A stretch of 8,601 nucleotides of DNA from Solirubrobacterales bacterium (GTDB lineage: Bacteria; Actinomycetota; Thermoleophilia; Solirubrobacterales; Solirubrobacteraceae): the NCBI GenBank assembly GCA_003151895.1, contig PLYX01000105.1:1-8601 (forward strand). Reading direction: 5' to 3'. The position numbers and the translations under genes are program-made. The notes beneath the pieces are model-generated. The model did no database searches and had not been told where the DNA came from. It worked only from the letters and a program-made list of their open reading frames with translations. This document shows, in pieces, positions 1 to 7,526 of this stretch. The first letter of the stretch is position 1. Each line of letters begins with the position of its first letter.

Positions 1-280
1 AGCGCAGCAGCGTCGTCTTACCCGACCCCGACGCCCCGATCAGCGCCAGCACCTCGCCCTTGCGTACGGGCAGGCTCACGTCGCGCACCACCCAGCGCTC
101 GCCGTACGCCAACCACACCGACTCGATCCGCATCCGCTCGAGCACCTCGCGCGAGGGGGCGCGCGAGAGGCGTCTGTGGCCCTCGCGCGGTGGGGGCGCG
201 GGCGCCGCCGCGCCGTTCAATGGCGTGCTGACCACCGTCGGCGGGTCCTCAAGCGTTATGCGCCGCACGGGCGGGGGCAT
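1..280 (-). CDS. pstB: Phosphate ABC transporter ATP-binding protein PstB (5' part only, 3' end outside window)
   Basis: This is the N-terminal 93 residues of an ABC ATPase that would power phosphate import through PstC/PstA at the cytoplasmic face of the membrane. The Walker A motif GASGSGKTT is visible close to the left edge, preceded by the usual strand pattern (RDVSLPVRKGEVLALI). The Q-loop, signature and Walker B motifs lie outside the window. The ATG at 280-278 shares its A with the pstA stop (TGATG), so translation is probably coupled. From this start there is an unusual Pro/Ala/Arg-rich extension of about 50 residues before the ABC fold. An internal ATG at 133-131 (MRIESVWLAYG) would give a conventional N-terminus and is a real alternative. 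PstB proteins commonly read GPSGCGKST at Walker A; the Ala, Ser and Thr seen here keep the GxxGxGK(S/T) consensus. Assignment to PstB rather than another ABC ATPase rests on the ATPase motif plus operon position. Confidence 0.9.
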   Translation of the reverse strand, partial: MPPPVRRITLEDPPTVVSTPLNGAAAPAPPPREGHRRLSRAPSREVLERMRIESVWLAYGERWVVRDVSLPVRKGEVLALIGASGSGKTTLLR

Positions 281-1254
281 CAGCGGGTCCATGCCCGCCC
301 CCTGCTCAGGCGCATCACGATCACGTTCAGCACCAGCACCATGATCAGCAACACGAACGCCGCCGCATATGCCTTTTCGTGAGCGTTGCCTTCGCCGGCG
401 GGCGAGTTGTAGCGCACATAGCTCGTCAGCGTTCCGCCCGTCCCGCGCAAGGTCGAAAGCCCCGGCAGCCCGCCCGCGCCTTCGATGCGCAGGCCGGCGC
501 CCAGCAGGATCACCACGATCGCCGTGTCCCCGATGATCCGTCCGATCCCGAGCGTCACGCCGCTTGCGATGCTCGGCTTGATCGACGGCAGCAGCACGCG
601 CCTGATTGTCGTCGCCCTCGTCTTGCCGAGCGCGTAGGAAGCCTCGCGCACGTGCGCCGGAACTCCCATCAGCGCCTCGCGTGTCGAGATCACCACGAGC
701 GGCAGCGCGATCAGCGACATCATCGCCCCAGCCGTGAGGAACGACTTGCCGAACACCGACCCCCCCGCCGAGGTCTGCGAGAGGAACGCCAGCGCCGGTC
801 GCGCGAACAGCACGAGCCCGAACAGCGCGAGCAGCACGCTCGGGGCGCCGGAGATCATCTCCACGCTCGACTCCACCGCGCGCGCAAGCCCCGCCGGGCG
901 CTGATACTCGGACATCCAGGTCCCCACCACCACGCCCACCGGCGCCGCGATAGCGATTCCGATGGCAGTCAACAGCAGCGTGCCCTCGATCGGGTCGAGA
1001 AAGCCGCCGGACGTCGCCTGGCTCGGCGAGGCGCTCGGGGATTCCAACAACAGCTGTGGGCGCAGATAGGCCACGCCCTTCACGAGCATGAACAGCACGA
1101 TCGCGGCCGTCACCGCGCACAGGCCGATCCCCACCGTCCAGCACAGCCCGAACGCCACCCGGTCCAGCAGCGGCCAGCTGCGCACCGAGTCGCGCTTGCG
1201 GCTTGCTCTGATCGCGCCGGCGGGCGGCGTGAGTGTGTGGGGGGCGCTCGCCAT
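280..1254 (-). CDS. pstA: Phosphate ABC transporter permease PstA
   Basis: This is one of the two membrane subunits that form the phosphate channel of the Pst importer. The 324-residue length fits the family. About six hydrophobic segments are visible near residues 33-59, 89-113, 131-152, 170-192, 233-253 and 294-316. The cytoplasmic EAA coupling loop that contacts PstB is at about 201-222 (VREASYALGKTR...RRVLLP). GAPSVLLALFG (136-146) and IGRIIGDTA (237-245) are patterns typical of PstA. The first 30 residues are a polar, basic cytoplasmic tail. The ATG at 1254 has a G-run (1267-1262) about 7 bases upstream as a possible ribosome binding site. The gene lies 64 bases downstream of pstC and overlaps pstB by one base, so it is part of the same operon. 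No defects are visible. Confidence 0.95.
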   Translation of the reverse strand: MASAPHTLTPPAGAIRASRKRDSVRSWPLLDRVAFGLCWTVGIGLCAVTAAIVLFMLVKGVAYLRPQLLLESPSASPSQATSGGFLDPIEGTLLLTAIGIAIAAPVGVVVGTWMSEYQRPAGLARAVESSVEMISGAPSVLLALFGLVLFARPALAFLSQTSAGGSVFGKSFLTAGAMMSLIALPLVVISTREALMGVPAHVREASYALGKTRATTIRRVLLPSIKPSIASGVTLGIGRIIGDTAIVVILLGAGLRIEGAGGLPGLSTLRGTGGTLTSYVRYNSPAGEGNAHEKAYAAAFVLLIMVLVLNVIVMRLSRGRAWTR

Positions 1255-1318
1255 CGCTACGCCCCCCGCGCGCGTGTGGGGCTCGCGGTTGGGGACGACG
1301 CGGGGAAGACCAGTGCGC

Positions 1319-2320
1319 TCATGCTCTTATGCCGTAACGCTTCATCGGCTGCTTCGCGGCCCACGCCGCCAGTGACAGCAGCCCGCAGGACACGAGCAGC
1401 ACCGCGGTCATCGCATACAGCGTCTGCCCGAGCGGCACCACCGAAAGGCTGTCGATGTAGTCGATGATCGTCGCCGCCAGCGGTCTCACCGGCTCGAACA
1501 GCGCAGTCGGCCCGTCGAGCAGGTTGGGGGCGAAGCCGCGCGACCCGCTCACCATCGAGAGCATGATCGCCTCCCCGAGCGCGCGAGCGGCGGCGAGCAC
1601 CGCGGCCGCCACGATCGCCGGGCGCACCGTGCGCAGCGACACCCGCCACATCGTGCGCCAGCGGTTCACCCCGAGCGCCGCCGACCCCTCGGTCCACGAC
1701 TTCGGCACCGCCTCCAGCGCGCTCACCACGATCGCCACCATGATTGGCACGATCATCAGCGTCAATATCAGCGTCGCCACGCTCAGGTTCGCGCCGGTCA
1801 GCTGCACCACATACTCCACCGAGCGCTTGCGCTGCTCTGAGATCAGGTTGTGTTCCACCCACGGCGCGATCGCGAGGATCCCGATCAGCCCGTACACCAC
1901 CGAGGGCACCCCAGCCAGCAGCCTTATCACTGGGTCGATCACCGTGCGCACCGTCTTGGGGGCGAACTCCACGATAAACACCGCCGCGAAGATCGACACC
2001 ACCATGCCGAGCACCACCGCCATGCCCGAGGTCAGGATCGTCCCCCAGATCAGCGGCCATGCCCTGAAGTGGTACTCGTAGTGCGCCGGGTCCTTCGGCC
2101 CGTTGATCATCGCGCCCAGCTGCGTGTCCACGTCCCCACCCGAGCCAAACCAGCTGAGACCGTTGTGTGCGAACGACGGCCATGCTTTCGAGAACACGGT
2201 CACCGCGATCAGCGCGATCACCACCAGAAGCCCTACCGCAAGTGCCCCGTGCGCGAGCTCGGCGCGCTTTTCCTGCGACGCGGCGCCCGGCCGCCACACG
2301 GCCGACAGCCGGGCCTTCAT
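1319..2320 (-). CDS. pstC: Phosphate ABC transporter permease PstC
   Basis: This is the second membrane subunit of the Pst importer, pairing with PstA. It is 333 residues with about six hydrophobic segments near 24-43, 89-118, 130-152, 172-200, 233-255 and 297-321. Family-typical stretches are LAGVPSVVYGLIG (135-147), the EAA loop at about 210-230 (TEGSAALGVNRWRTMWRV) and ARALGEAIMLSMVSG (245-259). An extracytoplasmic loop at about 45-85 separates TM1 from TM2, as is usual for PstC. The ATG at 2320-2318 is preceded by GAGG about 11 bases upstream, a plausible ribosome binding site, and lies only 39 bases after the pstS stop, so co-transcription with pstS is expected. The gene is intact; a long antisense reading frame across it is a GC-rich shadow. 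Confidence 0.95.
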   Translation of the reverse strand: MKARLSAVWRPGAASQEKRAELAHGALAVGLLVVIALIAVTVFSKAWPSFAHNGLSWFGSGGDVDTQLGAMINGPKDPAHYEYHFRAWPLIWGTILTSGMAVVLGMVVSIFAAVFIVEFAPKTVRTVIDPVIRLLAGVPSVVYGLIGILAIAPWVEHNLISEQRKRSVEYVVQLTGANLSVATLILTLMIVPIMVAIVVSALEAVPKSWTEGSAALGVNRWRTMWRVSLRTVRPAIVAAAVLAAARALGEAIMLSMVSGSRGFAPNLLDGPTALFEPVRPLAATIIDYIDSLSVVPLGQTLYAMTAVLLVSCGLLSLAAWAAKQPMKRYGIRA

Positions 2321-2359
2321 TCGAATCGTGTCCTCACCGAGGCCGAGCAGCCATTCGAG

Positions 2360-3178
2360 CTAGTGGACCGGGATCCACTCGGACGAGATGATCTTGCGGG
2401 CCGTCGCGTTTTTCGAGCTCGTCACCCATTCGATGAACTTCTTGGCCGCGCCCTTCGGGATGCCCTTGGTCACCATCCAGAAGTTACGCACGCCCTGGTA
2501 CTGCCCCGACTTGGCGTTGCGCAGCGTGCACGGGATGCCCTGGTAGCCGACGGCGTTCACGCCGCTCGTGAAGGCGAACGACACGAAGCCGATCGCGTGT
2601 TCGTCGACGTGCACCTTGTTCTGGACCAGGCCGTTGGTTTCCTCGGCGGCGGCGCTGGGGGAGATCTTCAGGGTCGGTCCCAGGAAGATGTTCTGGAAGG
2701 CGTCCTGCGTACCCGAGGAGGCGATGCGGTCCACGAGGTCGATCACGCCGCTCATTTTCGAGCCCGGCACTTCGCTCCATTCGCGCACGTTGCCCGTGAA
2801 GATCGCCTGCACCGCCTGCTGGTTGAGGTTTCCGATGGGGTTCTTCGGGTTGGTGATCATGCACACGCCGTCGCGCGCGATCTTCGTGAAGGTGAGCCCT
2901 TTCGGGTCACCGCCCGGAGTGGTGATCGGATCGCGTGACACATCCCCGATGTCCACGCGGCCGGCGTTCACATCGTTGACGCCCGCGTCAGAGGTTCCCT
3001 GCCCGACTTTGGGGGTCGGTTGGCGCGTCGCTTTGTGGTAGGCGCTTGCGAGCTGGTTCATCAGCGGGAAGACCGAGGTCGAGCCGTCGATCAGCAGGGC
3101 CCTCGCGCCGGCGGTTGCGGGCGCCGCGAGCATCAGGGCGGCCATCAGCGAGACGATCATGGTGCGAGTCATGCGCAC
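2360..3178 (-). CDS. pstS: Phosphate-binding periplasmic-type protein PstS (short form)
   Basis: This is the exported receptor that captures phosphate and delivers it to PstC/PstA. The 272-residue protein begins with a Sec signal peptide (basic start, hydrophobic core MIVSLMAALMLAAPATA, probable cleavage after AGA or ARA). The PBP-like fold follows with the phosphate-loop motifs DGSTSVFPL (31-39), QGTSDAGVNDVNAGRVDIG (60-78) and RIASSGTQDAF (151-161), plus AIFTGNVREWSEV (125-137), a hallmark of the family. The start is taken as GTG at 3178-3176 because an AAGGAG sits six bases upstream; ATG at 3172-3170 would leave 12 bases. There is no lipobox cysteine after the hydrophobic core, unlike the lipid-anchored PstS of many Gram-positive bacteria, so how it stays at the cell surface is unclear. 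It is first in the operon, downstream of a candidate PHO box. Confidence 0.95.
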   Translation of the reverse strand: MRMTRTMIVSLMAALMLAAPATAGARALLIDGSTSVFPLMNQLASAYHKATRQPTPKVGQGTSDAGVNDVNAGRVDIGDVSRDPITTPGGDPKGLTFTKIARDGVCMITNPKNPIGNLNQQAVQAIFTGNVREWSEVPGSKMSGVIDLVDRIASSGTQDAFQNIFLGPTLKISPSAAAEETNGLVQNKVHVDEHAIGFVSFAFTSGVNAVGYQGIPCTLRNAKSGQYQGVRNFWMVTKGIPKGAAKKFIEWVTSSKNATARKIISSEWIPVH

Positions 3179-3184
3179 GGAATG

Positions 3185-3190
3185 CTCCTT
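3185..3190 (-). promoter_or_regulatory. Ribosome binding site of pstS
   Basis: The minus strand reads AAGGAG here, a near-perfect Shine-Dalgarno sequence. It lies six bases before the GTG at 3178 and 12 before the ATG at 3172, which favours GTG as the start. Confidence 0.75.
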
Positions 3191-3230
3191 TTCGACGGGT
3201 ACGCCGCCAGTGTCGGTGGGGTCCCGACTT

Positions 3231-3274
3231 CAAACGTGAACAAGATGTGTTCAGGTCGAGAAAAAACCGTGAAC
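3231..3274 (-). promoter_or_regulatory. Candidate PHO box: four 11-base direct repeats upstream of pstS
   Basis: Read on the minus strand from 3274, four adjacent 11-base units are GTTCACGGTTT, TTTCTCGACCT, GAACACATCTT and GTTCACGTTTG. Units one and four match perfectly in the first six bases; the two middle units are degenerate, each sharing four of six. The known actinobacterial PhoP operator consists of 11-base direct repeats with a GTTCACC-like conserved part, and the pst promoter is its classical target. The array ends 53 bases before the pstS start. No clear -10 hexamer is visible between the box and the gene. The same region is upstream of the divergent plus-strand gene at 3336, so a bound regulator could influence both. 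Confidence 0.72.
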
Positions 3275-3335
3275 GCCCCTCGCGCGTTATCGATTCGTTA
3301 ACACGATCGCCGCTGCGTGCGATCAGCCTTGACCG

Positions 3336-5270
3336 GTGCTTCGTGCGCTCGCACTTTCGGTCGCCGTGCTGGCGCTTGCCTGCGCGCCGGTTGCGCGGGC
3401 GGAGATATCGCCAGTCGCCCCGATCGACGGCCCAAGCCCTGAAATCGTCGACTTCGGTGGCGCCGCGATGGCCGCCGACGGGACGGGCGGGATCGTCTAC
3501 CGCAAGCGCGTCGAAGGGCGCATCCACATCTTCGCCGCCCAGTACGCCGGCGGCAAGTGGAATGCGCCACAGCGCGTAGACGTGGGGGAGAAGTTCGACT
3601 CCTCCCTCCCCGCCATCGCCGCGGGCGAAGGCGGGCGGCTCGTGGTCGTGTGGACCAACCACTACTCCTCCACCACCGACGGTCTCTTCTCCGCCACGAT
3701 CGACCCCGGCTCCGGCGGCTTTCAGCCGCCCGTGCCGGTGGACCTGAACATCGGCCAGGCCACCGGCGCCTACCCGTCGGTCGCGATGAACCTCGCGGGC
3801 CAGGCGCTCGTCGTCTACCGCGTCATCACCGCCGTCAGCGGTCCCTCCACGCCCAACATCCCGCCCGGCTACGTGCTCGCCGACATCCGCATGGCGCGCT
3901 TCGACGGCCAGTACTGGTCCTCGTTCGGCGTGCCGCTCGAGCGCAACCCTGCGCAGCCGGTCCCGCAGCCCACGGCGGTCAACTCGCCGCAGGTCGCGAT
4001 CGACCTGACCGGCCAGGGCCTCATCGCCTGGCAGGAGCCCGACGACTCGTTCGTCAACCGCGTCTACGCGCGGCGCATCTTCGGGATGGTGCTCGGCAAC
4101 CTGCTGCAGGTGAGTCCCTCCACGTTTGCCGGCCATCCACTGAACGGGGCCTGCGACGAGCTATCGCTTGACGTCGCCGGCTTCGGGCAGGGGGCGGTCG
4201 CTTGGCGCCAGCAACCGGCTCCCGGCTCGGGCTTCGCGCACGCGCGCGTATTCGAGGCCGAGATCCCCTCGTCGTTCGACCCGCACGGGTCCACGTTTGG
4301 ACCGGCCAAGCCGGTCGACGGCCCCGCCGGCGGCGACGGTCCAAGCGAAGCGCTCGGGCCCGTCAGTATGGCCGTCGACGGCAAGGGCGGCTTCGACGTC
4401 GGCTACGGTTCAGGCGTTCAGAGCTTCGACACGGGCGGCTCTGAATCGGGGGTCGGCGCGCCCGCCAGGCTCGACAGCGGCTCGGAAGTCCCCGGCGATC
4501 CGGTGCTCACCCGCGCCGACGACGGCGCGCTCGCGGCTGCATGGAAGGTGCAGTCGCACGGCTCGGGCGCCGTCGCCGTGCTGGAGCGTCGCGCCGACGG
4601 CACCCCCAACCGCGCGCTCGTCGCCGCCCCGCACGGCGGCGCGGTGCGCCAGCTCGCCGTCGGCGGCTCCCATCGCGGCGACGCCATCTTCGGCTTTCTG
4701 CAGGGCGACGGCCCCAATGCGCAGATCGCCGCGGTCGTCGTGCGCGCCCCACCGGGTGAATTCGTCACGAGCGCCCCCTCGAACTGGGTCAATGCGGCGC
4801 GCATCCCGCTGCAGTGGGAAATCCCGCTGGCCGGCGCGGGCGCCATCACCTACTCGATCCTCGTCGACGATCAGGAAGTCGCCGAAGGCCTCACGGGCGA
4901 CGAATACACGCTCACCCGCTCTGAGGTATCCGGTGGCGTCCACACGATTCAGGTGGAGGCCACCGACTCGCTCGGCCAGGTAGTCGACTCGGTGCCCGCC
5001 ACGCTGAAGGTTGACCGCACGCCGCCGCGGGTGCGCGTGAGCGTGCGCGGCGGGAGTGTTACCGTGCGCGTCTCCGACGGTGCTCGTGGGCAGGTTTCGG
5101 GTGTCAGGGCTGGGTCGGTCAGGGTTCGCTTCGGCGACGGCCGCTCGGGTCGTGGGCGGACCGTGCTCACCCACTCCTACGCCCATGCGGGTAGCTACAC
5201 GATCGTCGTCAGTGCCGGCGACAATGCCGGCAACAAGACGACGGTCCACCGGCAGGTGCGGGTCGCATGA
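3336..5270 (+). CDS. Secreted propeller-like repeat protein with Ig-like and PKD-like C-terminal domains, function unknown
   Basis: I do not recognise a specific function for this 644-residue protein. It starts with a short Sec signal peptide (MLRALALSVAVLALACAPVARA, about 22 residues). About eight copies of a P-x-V-A-x-D-x-x-G-x-A-x-V-x-W-like motif follow, near residues 41-57, 91-107, 147-162, 218-233, 277-291, 343-358, 389-404 and 438-455, spaced 46-71 residues, which suggests an extracellular beta-propeller. Residues about 478-560 look like an Ig/FN3-type domain and 565-643 like a PKD domain (VRFGDG ... HSYAHAGSYTIVVSAGDNAGN). No catalytic motif, sortase signal or membrane anchor is seen. 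The GTG start is forced: an in-frame TGA lies two codons upstream and later starts would lose the signal peptide. No good ribosome binding site precedes it, so a leaderless transcript is possible. The stop overlaps the next gene by four bases (ATGA). Confidence 0.87.
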   Translation: MLRALALSVAVLALACAPVARAEISPVAPIDGPSPEIVDFGGAAMAADGTGGIVYRKRVEGRIHIFAAQYAGGKWNAPQRVDVGEKFDSSLPAIAAGEGGRLVVVWTNHYSSTTDGLFSATIDPGSGGFQPPVPVDLNIGQATGAYPSVAMNLAGQALVVYRVITAVSGPSTPNIPPGYVLADIRMARFDGQYWSSFGVPLERNPAQPVPQPTAVNSPQVAIDLTGQGLIAWQEPDDSFVNRVYARRIFGMVLGNLLQVSPSTFAGHPLNGACDELSLDVAGFGQGAVAWRQQPAPGSGFAHARVFEAEIPSSFDPHGSTFGPAKPVDGPAGGDGPSEALGPVSMAVDGKGGFDVGYGSGVQSFDTGGSESGVGAPARLDSGSEVPGDPVLTRADDGALAAAWKVQSHGSGAVAVLERRADGTPNRALVAAPHGGAVRQLAVGGSHRGDAIFGFLQGDGPNAQIAAVVVRAPPGEFVTSAPSNWVNAARIPLQWEIPLAGAGAITYSILVDDQEVAEGLTGDEYTLTRSEVSGGVHTIQVEATDSLGQVVDSVPATLKVDRTPPRVRVSVRGGSVTVRVSDGARGQVSGVRAGSVRVRFGDGRSGRGRTVLTHSYAHAGSYTIVVSAGDNAGNKTTVHRQVRVA

Positions 5271-7432
5271 GGCCGCTGCGCGCGATCGCGCTGCTCCCGT
5301 CGCCCCTCGCGGCTGCGCTCGCTTCCGTCGCGCTGCTCGCCGGCTCGCTTGTGCTCGCCGCGCCCGCCCATGCCATCTACGGGCCGGCCGCGGGTGGTTT
5401 CGGGGCGGACATCGTCTCGGTGGACAACGCTTCTGACGAACAAGGCAACGCCGGGACGGTCGACGCCGACATCTCCGCCGATGGGCGTTACGTGGTCTTC
5501 CAGACGCGCGCCACCAACTTCTTCGAAGACGACGGCGGAGTCGTCGAAGGCGGCGTGACCAAGCCGGACTCCGAACCGCCGGGAACGCTGCGCGAAGGGG
5601 GGATCTTCCGCTACGACCGGGTGACAGGGGCGATCCAGCTCGTGGCCGACGGAAGCGAGGCGCACACCGAAGGGCCCGAAAAGGGGACGTTGATCTTCCG
5701 CGGCGCCCAAAATCCGTCGGTCAGCGCCGACGGGCGCTATGTCGTCTTCTCCACTGCCCAGCAGCTCGTTCCTGGGGACACGAACGAAAACGTCGATGTG
5801 TACGTACGCGACATGGACGTGCCGCTCACGGCTGCCCGTAAGGACTCGGGCGCGTACACACCCGTGTCCGCGAGGGATGGAGGCGACGAACCGGCCACCT
5901 ACGCGCCGCGCAACCCGCCTCTGCCCGGCGCCAACCCCGGGGCTGAAGTCTGGCCGAACACGTCGATCAGCGCCGACGGGCGCTTCGTCGTCTTTCGCAC
6001 GACCGAGCTCAAGTCGAACCTGCCCGATCATGCCACCGTCGACACTCTGCCGGGACAGCTCTTCGTGCGCGACCTGCAAGCGCACACGACGACGCTCCTA
6101 AGTCGAGACACGACGACCGTCGCCTACCCGAGCGGCGATCCGGCCGGCGGTGTAACCGGCCCTGCCACGATCAGCGCCGACGGGACGACGGTTGCCTGGG
6201 TGGCGACGAACGCGAGCGCGCAGACCCGCTTCCTGCCGGGTGAGTCGCCCGTTTCCGACCAGCCGTACTACCTGTGGCGGCGCTGGCAGGAACCCCACGC
6301 GGTTACCCGGCGCATCACAGGCCTAGCGGACCCCGACGATCCGGCCTGCCCGTTCGGGGGCGAAGTGATCCCCACTGAACCCACGGCGACCGGCCCCTGC
6401 TACGGGCCTCTCAGCGAGCAGGAGTCGAGTCTCAGCAGCATCGCGGGAGCGACCCCGGGCCTCAGCTCCGATGGCTACACGGTCGCCTTCCTGGCCGGCG
6501 CCGCACTCCGTCCCAACGTAACCAAGTCCAACGGGCTTGACGTCTTCCTGACGAGCATGGCCCCCGGCGTGACGCGCAAGGCCGGCACGCGCGAGCTGAC
6601 CCTGGGCGTCAGCTCCGGCAACCCGGGCTCAACGCCGTCGATCGACTCGCTCGCACTCTCCCCGGACGGCTCGACGATCGCCTTCACCTCGCTGCGCGAC
6701 AGCTTCGTGCTGCCCGAGCCCAAGCCGATCGGCGCCTTCCGGCCGCAGCCGACGGCCAGCGACCTATACGTGATCGACCTGACCGCCGACACGCTGGAAC
6801 GCGCCGTAGTCGGCAACGAAGGCGGCGACCTCAACGAATCGGTTTCGGTCAATCCGACGCTCACCCAGGACGGCTCGACCGTCGCCTTTGCCTCCCTGGC
6901 TTCCAACCTGATCTTTGGCGACGCCAACGGGGCTTCCGACGCATTCACCGCAACGCTTCAAGCTCCGGCCGGCACAGCCGCTCCGCCAGAAGGCGTCAAC
7001 GCCACGCAGGGTGGTTTCTCGTTGACGGCGACAGCCTCACCCGAACTTGGGCTTCATGTCAAGCTTGGGAAGGATGGGGGCCTGGTCCTGCTTGTCGAGA
7101 CGCCGGGCCCAGGCACGTTGACGGCGCGGGCGCGGGGGACGATCGCTACCAAGTCGGGCAAGAAGATTCGTAAGAAGCAGGTGCTGCTCGCGCATGCCTC
7201 AGGCGCCGCGCGCTCCGAGGGAACCACGACGCTCACCCTGCACCTGGCGTCCAAGTACGCCAAGGATCTCAAGCGGGAGGGCAAGCTCAAGGCGCTCGTC
7301 ACGATCTCCTTCACGCCCCCGGCCCCCGCCGAAGCGCTTTCCTCCGAAGCGAGCGCGACATTCGTCGGCGCGGGCGCGAAGAAGGCGGCCAAAGGGTCCT
7401 CGAAGGGGACGGGCAAAGCGAAGAAGGGATGA
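5267..7432 (+). CDS. Secreted PD40/TolB-type beta-propeller protein with lysine-rich C-terminus
   Basis: This is a 721-residue exported protein with a signal peptide (hydrophobic stretch at about 7-32, cleavage probably after AHA at about 36). Seven PD40-like repeats of the form S-x-D-G-R-Y-V-V-F occur near residues 68-79, 149-162, 232-244, 301-313, 398-409, 461-474 and 530-542, several followed by a D-x-Y/F-V-R-D strand (NVDVYVRDM, GQLFVRDL, SDLYVIDL). This fits a six- to eight-bladed propeller as in TolB. Residues about 580-700 form a separate beta-rich domain (LVLLVETPGPGTLTARARGT ... LTLHLASKYAKDLKREGKLK). The last 20 residues are nearly all Lys, Gly, Ala and Ser. No LPxTG motif, anchor or catalytic signature is visible. 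Its ATG lies inside the ATGA overlap with the upstream gene, with CAGGTG about eight bases before, so the two are translationally coupled and probably act together. The ligand is unknown. Confidence 0.9.
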   Translation: MRPLRAIALLPSPLAAALASVALLAGSLVLAAPAHAIYGPAAGGFGADIVSVDNASDEQGNAGTVDADISADGRYVVFQTRATNFFEDDGGVVEGGVTKPDSEPPGTLREGGIFRYDRVTGAIQLVADGSEAHTEGPEKGTLIFRGAQNPSVSADGRYVVFSTAQQLVPGDTNENVDVYVRDMDVPLTAARKDSGAYTPVSARDGGDEPATYAPRNPPLPGANPGAEVWPNTSISADGRFVVFRTTELKSNLPDHATVDTLPGQLFVRDLQAHTTTLLSRDTTTVAYPSGDPAGGVTGPATISADGTTVAWVATNASAQTRFLPGESPVSDQPYYLWRRWQEPHAVTRRITGLADPDDPACPFGGEVIPTEPTATGPCYGPLSEQESSLSSIAGATPGLSSDGYTVAFLAGAALRPNVTKSNGLDVFLTSMAPGVTRKAGTRELTLGVSSGNPGSTPSIDSLALSPDGSTIAFTSLRDSFVLPEPKPIGAFRPQPTASDLYVIDLTADTLERAVVGNEGGDLNESVSVNPTLTQDGSTVAFASLASNLIFGDANGASDAFTATLQAPAGTAAPPEGVNATQGGFSLTATASPELGLHVKLGKDGGLVLLVETPGPGTLTARARGTIATKSGKKIRKKQVLLAHASGAARSEGTTTLTLHLASKYAKDLKREGKLKALVTISFTPPAPAEALSSEASATFVGAGAKKAAKGSSKGTGKAKKG

Positions 7433-7526
7433 GTTGCGCCCATGCAATCGCCGAACGGAGCGACCTCGCCATATACGGCCGCACGGCTGTTCTTGTTACC
7501 ACATCGTTACGACGCTGAGATTAAGT

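Noticed and set aside
379..1467. Long plus-strand open frame (362 codons) opposite pstA
   Set aside because: The translation is dominated by Arg, His, Gln and Ala with no hydrophobic core or motif. It is a GC-rich shadow of the clear PstA frame.
1850..2938. Long plus-strand open frame opposite pstC and pstS
   Set aside because: It is Arg/His-rich, crosses the pstS-pstC junction antisense, and has no recognisable domain. PstC and PstS on the other strand are unambiguous.
2988..4136. Minus-strand open frame of 382 codons spanning the pstS start and the divergent intergenic region
   Set aside because: It runs through the PHO box and overlaps two well-supported genes, and its composition is that of an antisense shadow.
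4410..6085. Minus-strand open frames opposite the two propeller genes
   Set aside because: They have no domains and an Arg/Ala/Gly-biased composition. The plus-strand frames show signal peptides and periodic repeats.
7475..7500. Rho-independent terminator after the second propeller gene
   Set aside because: GCCG-CA-CGGC is too short a stem with a two-base loop, and the following TGTTCTTGTT is not a clean T-run.
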